Positions 25,177 through 33,605 of a DNA stretch of 64,000 bases are shown in pieces. How positions within the stretch are numbered: position 1 is the stretch's first letter; each line of letters begins with the position of its first letter. The notes under the pieces are model-generated. The model had not been told where the DNA came from. It did not search any database and worked only from the letters and a program-made list of their open reading frames with translations. Origin of the DNA: JACQAP01 sp035548375 (GTDB lineage: Bacteria > Pseudomonadota > Gammaproteobacteria > Burkholderiales > JACQAP01); assembly GCA_035548375.1 (NCBI GenBank), contig DASZTG010000063.1:62001-126000 (forward strand). Reading direction: 5' to 3'. A program made the position numbers and the translations under genes.

Positions 25177-26373
25177 ATGGATCTGAACTATTCGCAGGAA
25201 GAGAACGCGTTCCGCAGCGAAGTGCGCGAGTTCATTCGCGCCAAACTGCCCGGTGATCTCTCGCGCAAGGTGCTCGAGCACAAGCGCCTCGGCAAGGAAG
25301 ACTACGTTCGCTGGCAAAAGATCCTGTTCGAAAAAGGCTGGCTTGCGCCCGGCTGGCCGGTCGAGCACGGCGGCATTGCGTGGACGCCCATCCAGCGATT
25401 CATATTCGAAGATGAAGCCGCCGCGGCCGGCGCGCCGCGCCTGACACCCTTCGGCTTGCACATGGTCGGGCCGGTAATCATCGCTTTCGGCAGCGAGCAG
25501 CAGAAGAAGCACTACCTGCCGCGCATCCTGTCGAGCGAAGACTGGTGGTGCCAGGGCTACTCGGAGCCGGGCTCGGGCTCCGACCTCGCGTCGCTGAAGA
25601 CGCGCGCCGAGCGAATAGGCGACAAGTACATCGTCAACGGCCAGAAGACCTGGAACACGCACGGCCAGTTCGCCGACATGTGCTTTTGCCTCGTCCGCAC
25701 GTCGACGGAAGGCAAGAAGCAGGACGGCATTTCCTTCCTGCTGATCGACATGCATTCGCCGGGCATCACGGTGCGGCCGATCATCACGCTCGACGGCGAG
25801 CACGAGGTCAACGAAATCTGGTTCGAGAACGTCGAGGTGCCGGCGCAGAACCTCGTCGGCCAGGAGAACCGCGGCTGGACCTACGCGAAGTTTCTGCTGT
25901 CGCACGAGCGTACCGGCATCGCCGGCGTGGGCGCGTCCAAGCGCGAGCTGAATTACCTCAAGCACATCGCCTCGCAGGAGCAGGAAGGCGGGCGTCCGCT
26001 GATCGAAGATCCATTGTTCCGCGATCGCATCGCGAAGGTCGAGATCGACCTGATGGCGCTCGAGATTACATGCCTGCGGGTGGCGAGCGCCGATCGCGAC
26101 GGCAAGGCGCCGGGGCCGGAAGCCTCGATCCTGAAGATCAAGGGCACGGAAATCCAGCAGGAGCTCACCGAGCTGATGATGGATGCGGTCGGCCCCTTCG
26201 CGTTGCCGTATCTGCCGATGGCGTGGGGCGACCACTGGATCGGCGAGCGTCCCGGCCCTGACTACGCGGCACCGCTGGCGTCGCGTTACTTCAACTATCG
26301 CAAGACCACGATCTACGGCGGTTCCAACGAGATCCAGCGCAACATCATTGCGCAGATGGTCCTGGGACTGTGA
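25177..26373 (+). CDS. Acyl-CoA dehydrogenase family protein (first of an adjacent pair)
   Basis: FAD enzyme of 398 residues, introducing an alpha-beta double bond into an acyl-CoA. Seen: WWCQGYSEPGSGSDLASL and KTWNTHGQFADMCFCLVRTS for the flavin/substrate strands, RTGIAGVGASKREL, and C-terminal IYGGSNEIQRNIIAQMVLGL. The position where short-chain enzymes have their catalytic Glu (YEGT) is a Gly here, so the base must lie elsewhere, as in FadE-type subunits of heteromeric enzymes. The next gene, 10 bases on, is a second and quite different acyl-CoA dehydrogenase, which suggests an alpha2beta2 enzyme for a bulky or branched substrate. Confidence 0.92.
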   Translation: MDLNYSQEENAFRSEVREFIRAKLPGDLSRKVLEHKRLGKEDYVRWQKILFEKGWLAPGWPVEHGGIAWTPIQRFIFEDEAAAAGAPRLTPFGLHMVGPVIIAFGSEQQKKHYLPRILSSEDWWCQGYSEPGSGSDLASLKTRAERIGDKYIVNGQKTWNTHGQFADMCFCLVRTSTEGKKQDGISFLLIDMHSPGITVRPIITLDGEHEVNEIWFENVEVPAQNLVGQENRGWTYAKFLLSHERTGIAGVGASKRELNYLKHIASQEQEGGRPLIEDPLFRDRIAKVEIDLMALEITCLRVASADRDGKAPGPEASILKIKGTEIQQELTELMMDAVGPFALPYLPMAWGDHWIGERPGPDYAAPLASRYFNYRKTTIYGGSNEIQRNIIAQMVLGL

Positions 26374-26383
26374 GGAGGCTCAG

Positions 26384-27571
26384 ATGGACTTCAGCCTGAC
26401 CGAAGAACAGACCATGCTCAAGGACAGCGTGTCGCGCTTCCTCGAGAAAAATTTCAGCTTCGAGCAACGCCGCAAGATGCTGGCGGACCGCCAGCCGATG
26501 AGCGCGCAGCTCTGGCAGGGTCTCGCGGAACTCGGCGTGCTTGGCGTGCCGTTCGCGCCGGAAGACGGCGGCTTCGGCGGAGGAGGCGTCGAAACCATGC
26601 TGGTCATGGATTCGATCGGGCGCAGCCTCGCGCTGGAACCCTACCTCGCGACGGTTGTGCTGGCGGGGGGATGCATCGCGCTCGGCGGCAACGAGGCGCA
26701 CAAACAAGCGCTGCTGCCAAGCATCATCGACGGCTCGCTGCTCCTCGCGTTCGCGCATGCGGAAGGCAATGCCCGGTTCGATCTGGGTTACGTTGAAACG
26801 CGCGCCACGCGCGAGGGCAACCATTTCGTGCTCGATGGGGCCAAGACCCTCGTGCTGCATGGTTCGGTCGCAGACAAGTTCATCGTTTCCGCGCGCACGG
26901 CCGGAAGTGCCGCGGATCCGCGCGGCGTGACCCTGTTCATCGTCAACGCGGACGAAGAAAATCTCGTCGGGCAGGAGTATCCGCTGTTCGAGGGCACGCG
27001 CGCACTCGATCTGCAATTCGCCGGCGTAAAGGTCGGACCGGAATCCGTGATCGGCACGCTCGACCAGGCGATGCCGCTCATCGAAGCCGTGGCGGACCGC
27101 GCGATGGCCGCGCTTTGCGCGGAAGCGGTCGGTGTCATGGACGCGCTGCATGCGAAGACCGTCGAATACCTGAAGACGCGCCAGCAGTTCGGCCAACCGA
27201 TCGGACGCTTCCAGGCGCTGCAGCACCGCGCGGTCGACATGCTCGTGCAAGTCGAGCAGGCGCGGTCGATGGCCTTGCTTGCGGCGTCCAAGGTTGACAG
27301 CGCGGATGTCGCCGAGCGCCGGCGCAGCATCGCCGCCGCGAAGGAAATGATCGGAAGGGCGGGGCGCTTCGTCGGGCAGCAGGCCATCCAGCTCCACGGC
27401 GGCATGGGCATGACGGACGAGCTCGACGTCAGCCACTACTTCAAGCGCCTGACCGCCATCGACATCCTGTTCGGCAATGCAGCCGAGCAGCGCGCGCGTT
27501 TTGCGGGGATGAAGGAAGGCCAGCCGGCGGCGCATATGAAGTCGCCGCGCAAGTCCTGGGTGAAAATCTAG
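26384..27571 (+). CDS. Acyl-CoA dehydrogenase family protein (second of an adjacent pair)
   Basis: 395 residues. Start ATG 26384 with GAGGAGG 5-7 bases ahead. Seen: the N-terminal FSLTEEQTMLKDSVSRFLEK, GFGGGGVETMLVMDSIGRSL, a middle domain with weak conservation, YLKTRQQFGQPIGRFQALQH for the C-terminal helix bundle, and AIQLHGGMGMTDELDVSHYF. Catalytic Glu at the YEGT position is absent (IDILFGNAAEQ). Coupled to the preceding gene; such pairs (for example FadE26-FadE27 of mycobacteria) form mixed tetramers with one active site per pair. Heteromer formation here is inference. Confidence 0.92.
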   Translation: MDFSLTEEQTMLKDSVSRFLEKNFSFEQRRKMLADRQPMSAQLWQGLAELGVLGVPFAPEDGGFGGGGVETMLVMDSIGRSLALEPYLATVVLAGGCIALGGNEAHKQALLPSIIDGSLLLAFAHAEGNARFDLGYVETRATREGNHFVLDGAKTLVLHGSVADKFIVSARTAGSAADPRGVTLFIVNADEENLVGQEYPLFEGTRALDLQFAGVKVGPESVIGTLDQAMPLIEAVADRAMAALCAEAVGVMDALHAKTVEYLKTRQQFGQPIGRFQALQHRAVDMLVQVEQARSMALLAASKVDSADVAERRRSIAAAKEMIGRAGRFVGQQAIQLHGGMGMTDELDVSHYFKRLTAIDILFGNAAEQRARFAGMKEGQPAAHMKSPRKSWVKI

Positions 27572-27580
27572 ATTTTTGCA

Positions 27581-27740
27581 CCACAGAGGCGCTGAGAACG
27601 CAGAGGAAAAACAGGCAAACATCAATTTAATGCCGGGAATTGATAGTGTCCGCATTGCCTCTGGGCCAAACTCCCGAAGACGTGATGCAACTGTTCTCCT
27701 GTATCGCTTTTCTCTGTGCCCTCTGCGCCTCTGCGGTGAG
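27581..27740. repeat. Intergenic long inverted repeat, CAGAGG variant, copy 3
   Basis: Left arm CACCACAGAGGCGCTGAG then AACGCAGAGG (27580-27607); right arm, reverse complement, CTCACCGCAGAGGCGCAGAG then GGCACAGAG (ends 27740). About 100 bases lie between. Same architecture as the copies at 8413 and 23461, with GA-rich units CAGAGG instead of CGGAGG. It lies between two plus-strand genes of one catabolic run. Confidence 0.82.
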
Positions 27741-27757
27741 ATTCGTTTATTGGTTGG

Positions 27758-28624
27758 ATGGTGAAAATGATTGAAAAAGTCGGAGTGGTTGGCGCAGGCT
27801 TGATGGGATCGGAAATCGCGCTGGTGTTCGCGCTGGCAGGCAAGGATGTGCTGCTGAACGACACGAGCGAAGAGGGCTTGAAGCGCGCGAAGGACAACCT
27901 CGAAAAAATCCTGGTCAAGGGCGTGGGCCGCGGATTCTACAAGGACGCGGACGTGCAGCCGACGCTGGCCCGCCTGAAAACCACGACCGACCTGTCGGCC
28001 TATTCGGATCGCGACCTCGTCATCGAGGCGGTGTTCGAGTCTGAACCCGTCAAGGCCGAGGTTTTCCGCAAGCTGGACGGCATCTGCAAGCCGGGCTGTG
28101 TCATCGCGAGCAACACGTCCACGATTTCCAACACCGGCCTGTCGTCGTACGTGAAGCCGGAGCGCCGCCGCGATTTCCTCGGCACGCATTTCTTTTCTCC
28201 CGTATCGCGCATGAAACTCGTCGAAGTCATTCCCGCGATCGACACGGCGCCGGAAGTCGTCGACAACGTAATCGCCGCCTGCAAGGAAGCCGGCAAGACG
28301 CCGATTCGCGTGAAGGACGTTGTCGGCTTTGCTGTCAACCGCGTGCTGCACGCATTCATGATCGAGGCCGTGCGACTGGTCGAGGAAGGTGTTGCGACAC
28401 CCGAAGAAGTCGACATCGCCTGCAAGCTTGGGCTGGGCCATCCGATCGGGCCGTTCGAGTTGTCCGACGCGGTGACTAACAACTTGTCGCTACAAGTGCA
28501 GGAAATCCTGCACGGTGCGTACGGGCCACGCTTCCTGCCGCGGCCGCTGCTGAAGAGCATGGTGCAGGCCGGATACAACGGCAAGAAAGCCGGGCGCGGC
28601 TGGTACAAATATGAAAAGAAGTGA
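27758..28624 (+). CDS. 3-hydroxyacyl-CoA dehydrogenase family protein (3-hydroxybutyryl-CoA dehydrogenase-like)
   Basis: NAD-dependent oxidation of 3-hydroxyacyl-CoA to 3-ketoacyl-CoA; 288 residues, the size of the single-function enzyme. Seen: VGVVGAGLMGSEIALVFALA (NAD-binding GxGxxG), FLGTHFFSPVSRMKLVEVIP with the catalytic His, NRVLHAFMIEAVRLVEEGVA in the C-terminal domain, and GKKAGRGWYKYEKK at the end. ATG 27758 or 27767 could start translation. It follows two acyl-CoA dehydrogenases and precedes a MaoC hydratase, so this stretch holds dehydrogenase, hydratase and hydroxyacyl dehydrogenase activities of one beta-oxidation-like route. Confidence 0.92.
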   Translation: MVKMIEKVGVVGAGLMGSEIALVFALAGKDVLLNDTSEEGLKRAKDNLEKILVKGVGRGFYKDADVQPTLARLKTTTDLSAYSDRDLVIEAVFESEPVKAEVFRKLDGICKPGCVIASNTSTISNTGLSSYVKPERRRDFLGTHFFSPVSRMKLVEVIPAIDTAPEVVDNVIAACKEAGKTPIRVKDVVGFAVNRVLHAFMIEAVRLVEEGVATPEEVDIACKLGLGHPIGPFELSDAVTNNLSLQVQEILHGAYGPRFLPRPLLKSMVQAGYNGKKAGRGWYKYEKK

Positions 28625-28654
28625 GGGGAGAAGGGTGAGGAGTGAGGGGTGAAA
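28622..28654. repeat. GTGAGGGG-type intergenic repeat, copy 2
   Basis: GTGAGGGGAGAAGGGTGAGG then AGTGAGGGGTGA: repeated GTGAGG units, starting at the stop codon of the hydroxyacyl-CoA dehydrogenase gene. It matches, in reverse orientation, the run at 20086-20122. The following 120 bases carry short imperfect repeats of GGCACGGCAGT type and no gene. Confidence 0.6.
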
Positions 28655-28776
28655 AGCACGACAGTCACGATAGTCACGGCAGTTATGGGCAAAGCCGGGC
28701 ACCCAGCGAAGTCGGGCACGGCAGTCGCGGCATTTACGGCGGGCACGTCGTCACGGTCCCGCGCGGAGCGCGGGAC

Positions 28777-29235
28777 ATGAGGTACTGGGAGGATTTCAAG
28801 GTCGGCGAGGTCGAGCAGATCGGCGGCAGGCTGGTCGATCGCGACGAGGTCATCGCGTTCGCGAAGCAGTACGACCCGCAGCCTTTTCATGTCGACGAGG
28901 CGGCCGCAAAGGCATCGATGTATGGCGGACTGATCGCCAGCGGCTGGCATACCTGCGCGATGGTGATGCGCATGATGTGCGATACCTACATGCTGCAATC
29001 GGCGAGTGTCGGTTCGCCGGGCATCGACAATCTCAAATGGCTCAAGCCGGTGCGGCCGGGCGACACGATTCGCGCGCAGCGCACGACACTGGAGAGTCGT
29101 GCCTCGAAAAGCCGGCCCGACATCGGCATCGTCAACAATCTATGGGAAGTCTTCAACCAGAACGGGGAAATGGTCATGTCGATGCAGGGCTACGGGATGT
29201 TCCGCCGGCGCGAACCGGGGAGTGCCGCCACGTGA
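28777..29235 (+). CDS. MaoC family dehydratase
   Basis: Hot-dog-fold (R)-specific enoyl-CoA hydratase of 152 residues. Start ATG 28777, where the fold begins (MRYWEDFKVGEVEQIGGRLV). The hydratase-2 motif is clear: AKQYDPQPFHVDEAAAKASM then YGGLIASGWHT, with catalytic Asp and His. LKWLKPVRPGDTIRAQ is the typical later strand. The open frame upstream to 28642 is composed of repeat-derived codons and was rejected. The next gene starts within its stop codon (GTGA overlap). It probably acts on the product of the acyl-CoA dehydrogenases upstream. Confidence 0.9.
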   Translation: MRYWEDFKVGEVEQIGGRLVDRDEVIAFAKQYDPQPFHVDEAAAKASMYGGLIASGWHTCAMVMRMMCDTYMLQSASVGSPGIDNLKWLKPVRPGDTIRAQRTTLESRASKSRPDIGIVNNLWEVFNQNGEMVMSMQGYGMFRRREPGSAAT

Positions 29236-29966
29236 GCATGCTGTTCAAGCACAAGGTGCACGTGATCTATCGCAAGGAAGATCTCGACCACGAAAAACTC
29301 GAAGGCAAGGTCGCCATCGTGCTCGATGTGCTGTTCGCGACGTCGACCATCATCACGGCGCTGGAGAACGGCGCCAGTGAAGTCATCCCGACGCTGGACG
29401 AGGCCGGCGCGCGTGCGGAAGCACAGAAGCATCCGGAGGGGAGCTACGTGCTGGCAGGCGAGCTGTACGCGGAAACGCTGCCGGGATTTGCCTCGCCGAC
29501 GCCGCTCGCCCTGCTCGAGGAGAAGATCGCGGGACGCAAGCTGATTTACTCGACGACGAACGGAACGGTCGCGCTGCGGCAATCGTCGCGCGCCGACCAT
29601 GTCTACGCAGGGGCGCTATTGAACGGCGAAGCTGTGGTCAAGCGCGTGCTGAAGGATCATCCCGGCAAGACCATCCTGGTCGTTTGTTCCGGTTCGATGG
29701 GCATGGTCAACCTCGAAGACCTTTACGGCGCGGGCTATTTCGTCGATCTGCTGTCGCGCGAGCTGGACGAAGCCAGCGATTTCTCGGATGCCGCGCTGGC
29801 GGCCCGCAGCCTGTTCCGCAGCGAAGACGCCGCGGATTGCCTCATGCGCGCGCGCGTCGGGCGCATGATGGCGGAGCGCAACCTCACGCACGAAGTGCAA
29901 TTTGCCGCGCGCTTGAGCGCGATGGACGCCGTACCCGTGCTCGAAGACGGGAGATTGCTGGTGTGA
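29232..29966 (+). CDS. 2-phosphosulfolactate phosphatase family protein (ComB-like)
   Basis: 244 residues of the ComB family. Seen: GKVAIVLDVLFATSTIITAL at the N-terminus, NGASEVIPTLDEA, VLAGELYAETLPGFASPTP, LIYSTTNGTVAL and ILVVCSGSMGMVNLEDLYGAG, all hallmarks of ComB. In methanogens ComB releases sulfolactate from phosphosulfolactate in coenzyme M synthesis; bacteria with ComB homologues lack that pathway and the true substrate is not certain. GTG start overlaps the MaoC stop; ATG 29238 is the alternative. The small secreted protein gene starts inside its stop codon, so three genes are translationally chained. Confidence 0.87.
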   Translation: MSMLFKHKVHVIYRKEDLDHEKLEGKVAIVLDVLFATSTIITALENGASEVIPTLDEAGARAEAQKHPEGSYVLAGELYAETLPGFASPTPLALLEEKIAGRKLIYSTTNGTVALRQSSRADHVYAGALLNGEAVVKRVLKDHPGKTILVVCSGSMGMVNLEDLYGAGYFVDLLSRELDEASDFSDAALAARSLFRSEDAADCLMRARVGRMMAERNLTHEVQFAARLSAMDAVPVLEDGRLLV

Positions 29967-30268
29967 AGGCCGCGGCCACCGCGATTGCCGTCGCGCTGTC
30001 GCTGCCCGCGATCGCGATGGCTGTCACGGATTGCAGCCGCGCGAAGACGAATTTCGAAAAACTGCTTTGTTCGAATGCGCGGCTCGAACAGGCAGACCAG
30101 CGCCTGGCAATCGCATTTCGCGAGGCGCTAAACCGTGGCATCAGTCCGGAGCTGTTGATCGACAGCCAGCGCGCCTGGATGCGCGATTCGCGTGACATCT
30201 GCAACGACGTCCAGTGCATGCTCGACGCCTACGGGGCACGCATCTCGGACCTGGACAACCAGCACTGA
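29963..30268 (+). CDS. Small secreted protein, LprI-like (DUF1311)
   Basis: 101 residues with a GTG start overlapping the ComB-like stop. Signal peptide KAAATAIAVALSLPAIAMA, then VTDCSRAKTNFEKLLCSNAR and LEQADQRLAIAFREAL, the lysozyme-inhibitor LprI N-terminal pattern with paired cysteines, and ICNDVQCMLDAYGARISDL at the end. Periplasmic. Some family members inhibit lysozyme; for short ones like this the role is not established. Its place at the end of a catabolic operon gives no functional hint. Confidence 0.82.
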   Translation: MKAAATAIAVALSLPAIAMAVTDCSRAKTNFEKLLCSNARLEQADQRLAIAFREALNRGISPELLIDSQRAWMRDSRDICNDVQCMLDAYGARISDLDNQH

Positions 30269-30275
30269 CCGGTCG

Positions 30276-31193
30276 CTAGACCGTTATCGGCTTCGAGAGG
30301 TCTTGCCCCGGCAGGATGGAGTCGATCAGCTTGCGCAACTGGTCCGCGGTCGCGGGTTGTAGTGCGGCGCCTGGATGGCGCACCTTGCCGTGGCTGATCG
30401 CGCCGCGAAGTTTCAGGATTTCCTTGCGCACCGCGACGCCGGGCTGCTGCTCGAACACGATCAGCGGCAGGAAGCGCGCATAGACTTCGCGCACCCGTTT
30501 CCAGTCTCCCGCGCGCGCGGCCTTCACCATCGCCGTCAGCGCTTCCGGAAAAGCGAACCCGGTATTAAAGCCGCTCGATCCTGCCTCCAGGTCGAACAGT
30601 CCATACAGCGCGCCAAGGCCGGTGAGGATGGGGATGCGGCGTTCCTTCATGCCCGCGATCAATGCGCGGATTTTCGGCGCGGTCGGCACGGCCTCTTCCT
30701 TGATGCTCGCAATCTGCGGAATTTCACGCACGAGCTTCAGCAGGAGCGCGGCGGTCATGTGCACCTGCGTGGAGGCAGGATGGTCCTGCGCAACGATCGG
30801 GATTTTCACGCCGTCGGCGATCGTCTTGTAGTACTCGAAGACGCGATCCTCGTTCGGCACCGCTTCGGCGTGCGGCGACACCATCACGGCCTTCGCGCCG
30901 AGCGACTCCGCCATTTGCGACAGCTCGCGCGCGGCGCGCGTGCCGCTATGGCTGGCGCCGACGATGACGGGCATCTGTCCCGCCGCCTTCACGGCCGTGC
31001 GAATCAGCGACTCGCGTTCGCCGTCCATGAGCCGGTTCGCTTCGCCGAGCACGCCCAGGATGGTGACGCCCTCGACGCTTAAGCCTCCCATGAAGCGGAT
31101 CAGCCGGTCGAAGGATTCGAGGTCGAGGCCTTCATCCTCATTGAAAGGCGTGGCGAGGATGGGATAGACGCCTTCGAAATTCAATGTGCTCAT
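30276..31193 (-). CDS. Dihydrodipicolinate synthase (DapA) family protein
   Basis: 305-residue class I aldolase/lyase of the DapA/NAL superfamily. Seen: VYPILATPFNEDEGLD at the N-terminus, GVTILGVLGEANRLMDGE (the GxxGE loop), VIVGASHSGTRAA, IAQDHPASTQ and the Schiff-base lysine in IASIKEEAVPT. The Tyr of the catalytic triad appears replaced in the QDHP region (YN/YD in true DapA), so it is unlikely to be lysine-pathway DapA; a catabolic lyase for a sugar acid or hydroxy-oxo acid is more likely. Divergent from the HpaI-type aldolase gene at 31296. Start ATG 31193; the longer open frame upstream has no homology. Confidence 0.88.
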   Translation of the reverse strand: MSTLNFEGVYPILATPFNEDEGLDLESFDRLIRFMGGLSVEGVTILGVLGEANRLMDGERESLIRTAVKAAGQMPVIVGASHSGTRAARELSQMAESLGAKAVMVSPHAEAVPNEDRVFEYYKTIADGVKIPIVAQDHPASTQVHMTAALLLKLVREIPQIASIKEEAVPTAPKIRALIAGMKERRIPILTGLGALYGLFDLEAGSSGFNTGFAFPEALTAMVKAARAGDWKRVREVYARFLPLIVFEQQPGVAVRKEILKLRGAISHGKVRHPGAALQPATADQLRKLIDSILPGQDLSKPITV

Positions 31194-31295
31194 GCGGATT
31201 CTCCGGGGAGCGCGCATTGTCGGGCGCGCGAAGGGGGCTGTCAAAGAGCGGTTACAATTCCCGGGTCGAACAACACAACATTCCGGGAGAAAAAA

Positions 31296-32060
31296 ATGGA
31301 CATGCCGATCAATCAGCTCAAGCGCGCGCTGCGCGCGGGGCGCACGCAAACCGGTTGCTGGCTGAGCCTCGCGAGCCACGTCTCGGCGGAAATTTGCGCA
31401 TCGGCGGGTTTCGATTGGGTGCTGGTGGATACCGAACACGCGCCGGCCGACCTGCAGAACGTGCATCACCAATTGCATGCCATTGCCGCTTATCCGACGG
31501 CCGCGCTCGTGCGCGCCTATTGGAACGACACGGTATTCATCAAGCGCCTGCTCGACGTGGGCGTGCAATCCCTGATCCTGCCTTACGTCCAGAGCGCGGA
31601 AGAGGCAAAGCGCGCGGTGGCGGCGGTGCGCTATCCGCCCAAAGGCATACGCGGCGTATCGGCGAATTCACGCGCGAACCGCTTCGGACGGGTCAAGGAT
31701 TATTTCGAGCATGCGAACGACGAAATCCTGCTGATGGTGCAGGTAGAGACGCGGGCCGCGGTCTCGGAAATCGAGAAAATGGCCGCGATCGACGGCATCG
31801 ACGGCATTTTCATCGGCCCGCAGGACCTCGCGGCGGACTACGGGCACCTCGGCAACCCCGCCCACCCGGAAGTGCAGGCCGCGATGGCGGATGCGCTGAC
31901 CCGCATCAAGAAAACCGGCAAGGTGCCGGGCATCCTCGCCTTCAACGAGGCCGATTCCAAGCGCTGGATCGAGCACGGCGCGCAATTCGTCGCGGTGACC
32001 TCGGACCAGCATCTGCTCGTGCGCGAAAGCGCCGCGGTCGCGGCGCGGTTCAAGACCTGA
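31296..32060 (+). CDS. HpcH/HpaI aldolase family protein
   Basis: Class II, metal-dependent pyruvate aldolase of 254 residues. Seen: AGFDWVLVDTEHAPADLQNV (His base), LLDVGVQSLILPYVQSAEEA, VRYPPKGIRGVS, the metal-binding Glu in MVQVETRAAVSEIE and Asp in FIGPQDLAADYG. Family members cleave 2-keto-3-deoxy sugar acids or 4-hydroxy-2-oxo acids to pyruvate plus an aldehyde. GGGAGA precedes the start at 8 bases and TACAAT (31251) may be a -10. Next to gluconokinase and 6-phosphogluconate dehydrogenase, so sugar-acid catabolism is plausible. The 3' end overlaps the convergent gluconokinase gene by 11 bases. Confidence 0.9.
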   Translation: MDMPINQLKRALRAGRTQTGCWLSLASHVSAEICASAGFDWVLVDTEHAPADLQNVHHQLHAIAAYPTAALVRAYWNDTVFIKRLLDVGVQSLILPYVQSAEEAKRAVAAVRYPPKGIRGVSANSRANRFGRVKDYFEHANDEILLMVQVETRAAVSEIEKMAAIDGIDGIFIGPQDLAADYGHLGNPAHPEVQAAMADALTRIKKTGKVPGILAFNEADSKRWIEHGAQFVAVTSDQHLLVRESAAVAARFKT

Positions 32061-32571
32061 CGGTACGCGGGCCTTTGGAATCCTTGGCCGGTTGCAACCG
32101 GCCAAGAATGAAATCGGCGATGCCTGCGGGATCTTCGCCGATGTCCGCGACGAGCGCGTCCTTTGGTTCTTCCAGCGCCGCGAACTGCGATTCCAGCAAG
32201 CCCGCTTTCATATAGTGGTTCTTGCGCGCTTCCAGGCGGCTGCGGATGAGCTCGAAGCTTCCTTTCAGGTAGACCCAGCGGATCGGCAATCCGCCTTGCG
32301 CCAGCCTGTCGCGATACTTCTGCTTCAGCGCGGAGCAAGCCAGCAGCACGCTTTCGTTCCTGGCGTGCTTTTCCGCCAGCATTGCGTGCATGCTGTCGAG
32401 CCACGGCCAACGGTCTTCGTCCTGCAGCGCGATGCCGTTGCGCATTTTCTCGATGTTCGCCGCGGAGTGAAATTCGTCGGCGTCGTACAGGCGCCAGCCG
32501 GTGCGTTCGGCAAGCGCTTGCCCGATGGTGGTCTTGCCCACACCGGACACGCCCATGAGCACGACGATCAT
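32050..32571 (-). CDS. gntK: Gluconokinase
   Basis: Phosphorylates D-gluconate to 6-phosphogluconate; 173 residues, as usual for the GntK P-loop type. Seen: VVLMGVSGVGKTTIGQALAE (Walker A), DADEFHSAANIEKMRNGIAL, LQDEDRWPWLDSMH, ACSALKQKYRDRL and RWVYLKGSFELIRSRLEARK then HYMKAGLLESQF. The start overlaps the stop of the 6-phosphogluconate dehydrogenase gene by four bases in the minus direction, so the two work as one unit: gluconate to 6-phosphogluconate to ribulose 5-phosphate. Confidence 0.94.
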   Translation of the reverse strand: MIVVLMGVSGVGKTTIGQALAERTGWRLYDADEFHSAANIEKMRNGIALQDEDRWPWLDSMHAMLAEKHARNESVLLACSALKQKYRDRLAQGGLPIRWVYLKGSFELIRSRLEARKNHYMKAGLLESQFAALEEPKDALVADIGEDPAGIADFILGRLQPAKDSKGPRTVRS

Positions 32572-33485
32572 TTCGATTTCGCCGGTTGCACCGCGTGGCC
32601 GCCGAAGCCCGCGCGCATTTTCGCGAGCAGCTTCGAGCCATAGTCGTCCTGGCCCTGGCTGGCGAAGCGCGCCATGAGTGCCAGGCTCATGACCGGCGCG
32701 GGCACGCCGAGTTCGACGGCTTCGATCGCCGTCCAGCGGCCTTCACCGGAGTCGGCGACGATGGGACTGATGGAATCGAGCGCCTGGCCGTCTTTCAGGA
32801 ATTCAGCCGTCAGGTCCAGCAGCCAGGAGCGCACCACGCTGCCGTGGCGCCACATCTCGGTGACCGCGGCGAGGTCGAGATTGAATTCCTTCTTGGCTTT
32901 CATCATCGACAGGCCTTCCGCGTAGGCCTGCATCATTCCGTATTCGATGCCGTTGTGGATCATTTTCACGTAGTGGCCGGAACCGACCGGGCCGCAATGG
33001 ATCCAGCCCCGATCCGGCGCGGGTGCCAGCAGTTTTACGAAGGGTTCGACCTTCGCGAAGGCGGCTTTTTCGCCGCCGAGCATGAGCGCGTAGCCGTTTT
33101 CCAGGCCCCATACGCCGCCGGATACGCCGGCGTCGATAAAGCTCAGGCCAAGCCCGGACAGCCAGCCACCGCGTCGTTGTGAATGCTTGTAGTTGGCGTT
33201 GCCACCATCGACCAGCACGTCGCCTTTCGCGAGCAACTTCGAGAGCGACGCCAGTGCCTGCTCGGTGATGTCGCCCGAGGGCAGCATCACCCACACCACG
33301 CGCGGCACGGGCAGGGCGGCCACCAATGCCGCCAGGTCCGCGTGCAGCGTCACCCCGTTTTCTTTCTCGAGCGCGCCGCGCGCGGCCGCGCTCACGTCGA
33401 AGGCGGCGACTTTGGCACCGCCGCGCGCCAGGCGCCGAACCATGTTCGCGCCCATGCGACCCAATCCCACCATGCCGATTTGCAT
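32568..33485 (-). CDS. gnd: 6-phosphogluconate dehydrogenase, decarboxylating (short GndA type)
   Basis: 305 residues, the short form found in many bacteria (about 300 rather than 470). Oxidises and decarboxylates 6-phosphogluconate to ribulose 5-phosphate. Seen: MQIGMVGLGRMGANMVRRLA (Rossmann), VLVDGGNANYKHSQRR, GVSGGVWGLENGYALMLGG, and HCGPVGSGHYVKMIHNGIEY then GMMQAYAEGLSMM with the catalytic Lys and substrate Asn-Glu. Coupled to gluconokinase downstream. Start ATG 33485; the long upstream frame is antisense to the MaoC gene and was dropped. Confidence 0.94.
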   Translation of the reverse strand: MQIGMVGLGRMGANMVRRLARGGAKVAAFDVSAAARGALEKENGVTLHADLAALVAALPVPRVVWVMLPSGDITEQALASLSKLLAKGDVLVDGGNANYKHSQRRGGWLSGLGLSFIDAGVSGGVWGLENGYALMLGGEKAAFAKVEPFVKLLAPAPDRGWIHCGPVGSGHYVKMIHNGIEYGMMQAYAEGLSMMKAKKEFNLDLAAVTEMWRHGSVVRSWLLDLTAEFLKDGQALDSISPIVADSGEGRWTAIEAVELGVPAPVMSLALMARFASQGQDDYGSKLLAKMRAGFGGHAVQPAKSK

Positions 33486-33605
33486 TCGATTCTCCGCTTG
33501 CGATTTCGCCAGCGTGCATTGTCGCGGCTCGATCTGGCGTGCGCAATGCGCTTGCGCAGGGTTTCCGGTACATTTCGGCGGGACGAAGCGACGACGGAGG
33601 AGGAG

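Noticed and set aside
28642..28776. N-terminal extension of the MaoC gene
   Set aside because: The codons come from repeat-like sequence (many His, Gly, Ser) and the hot-dog fold begins at ATG 28777.
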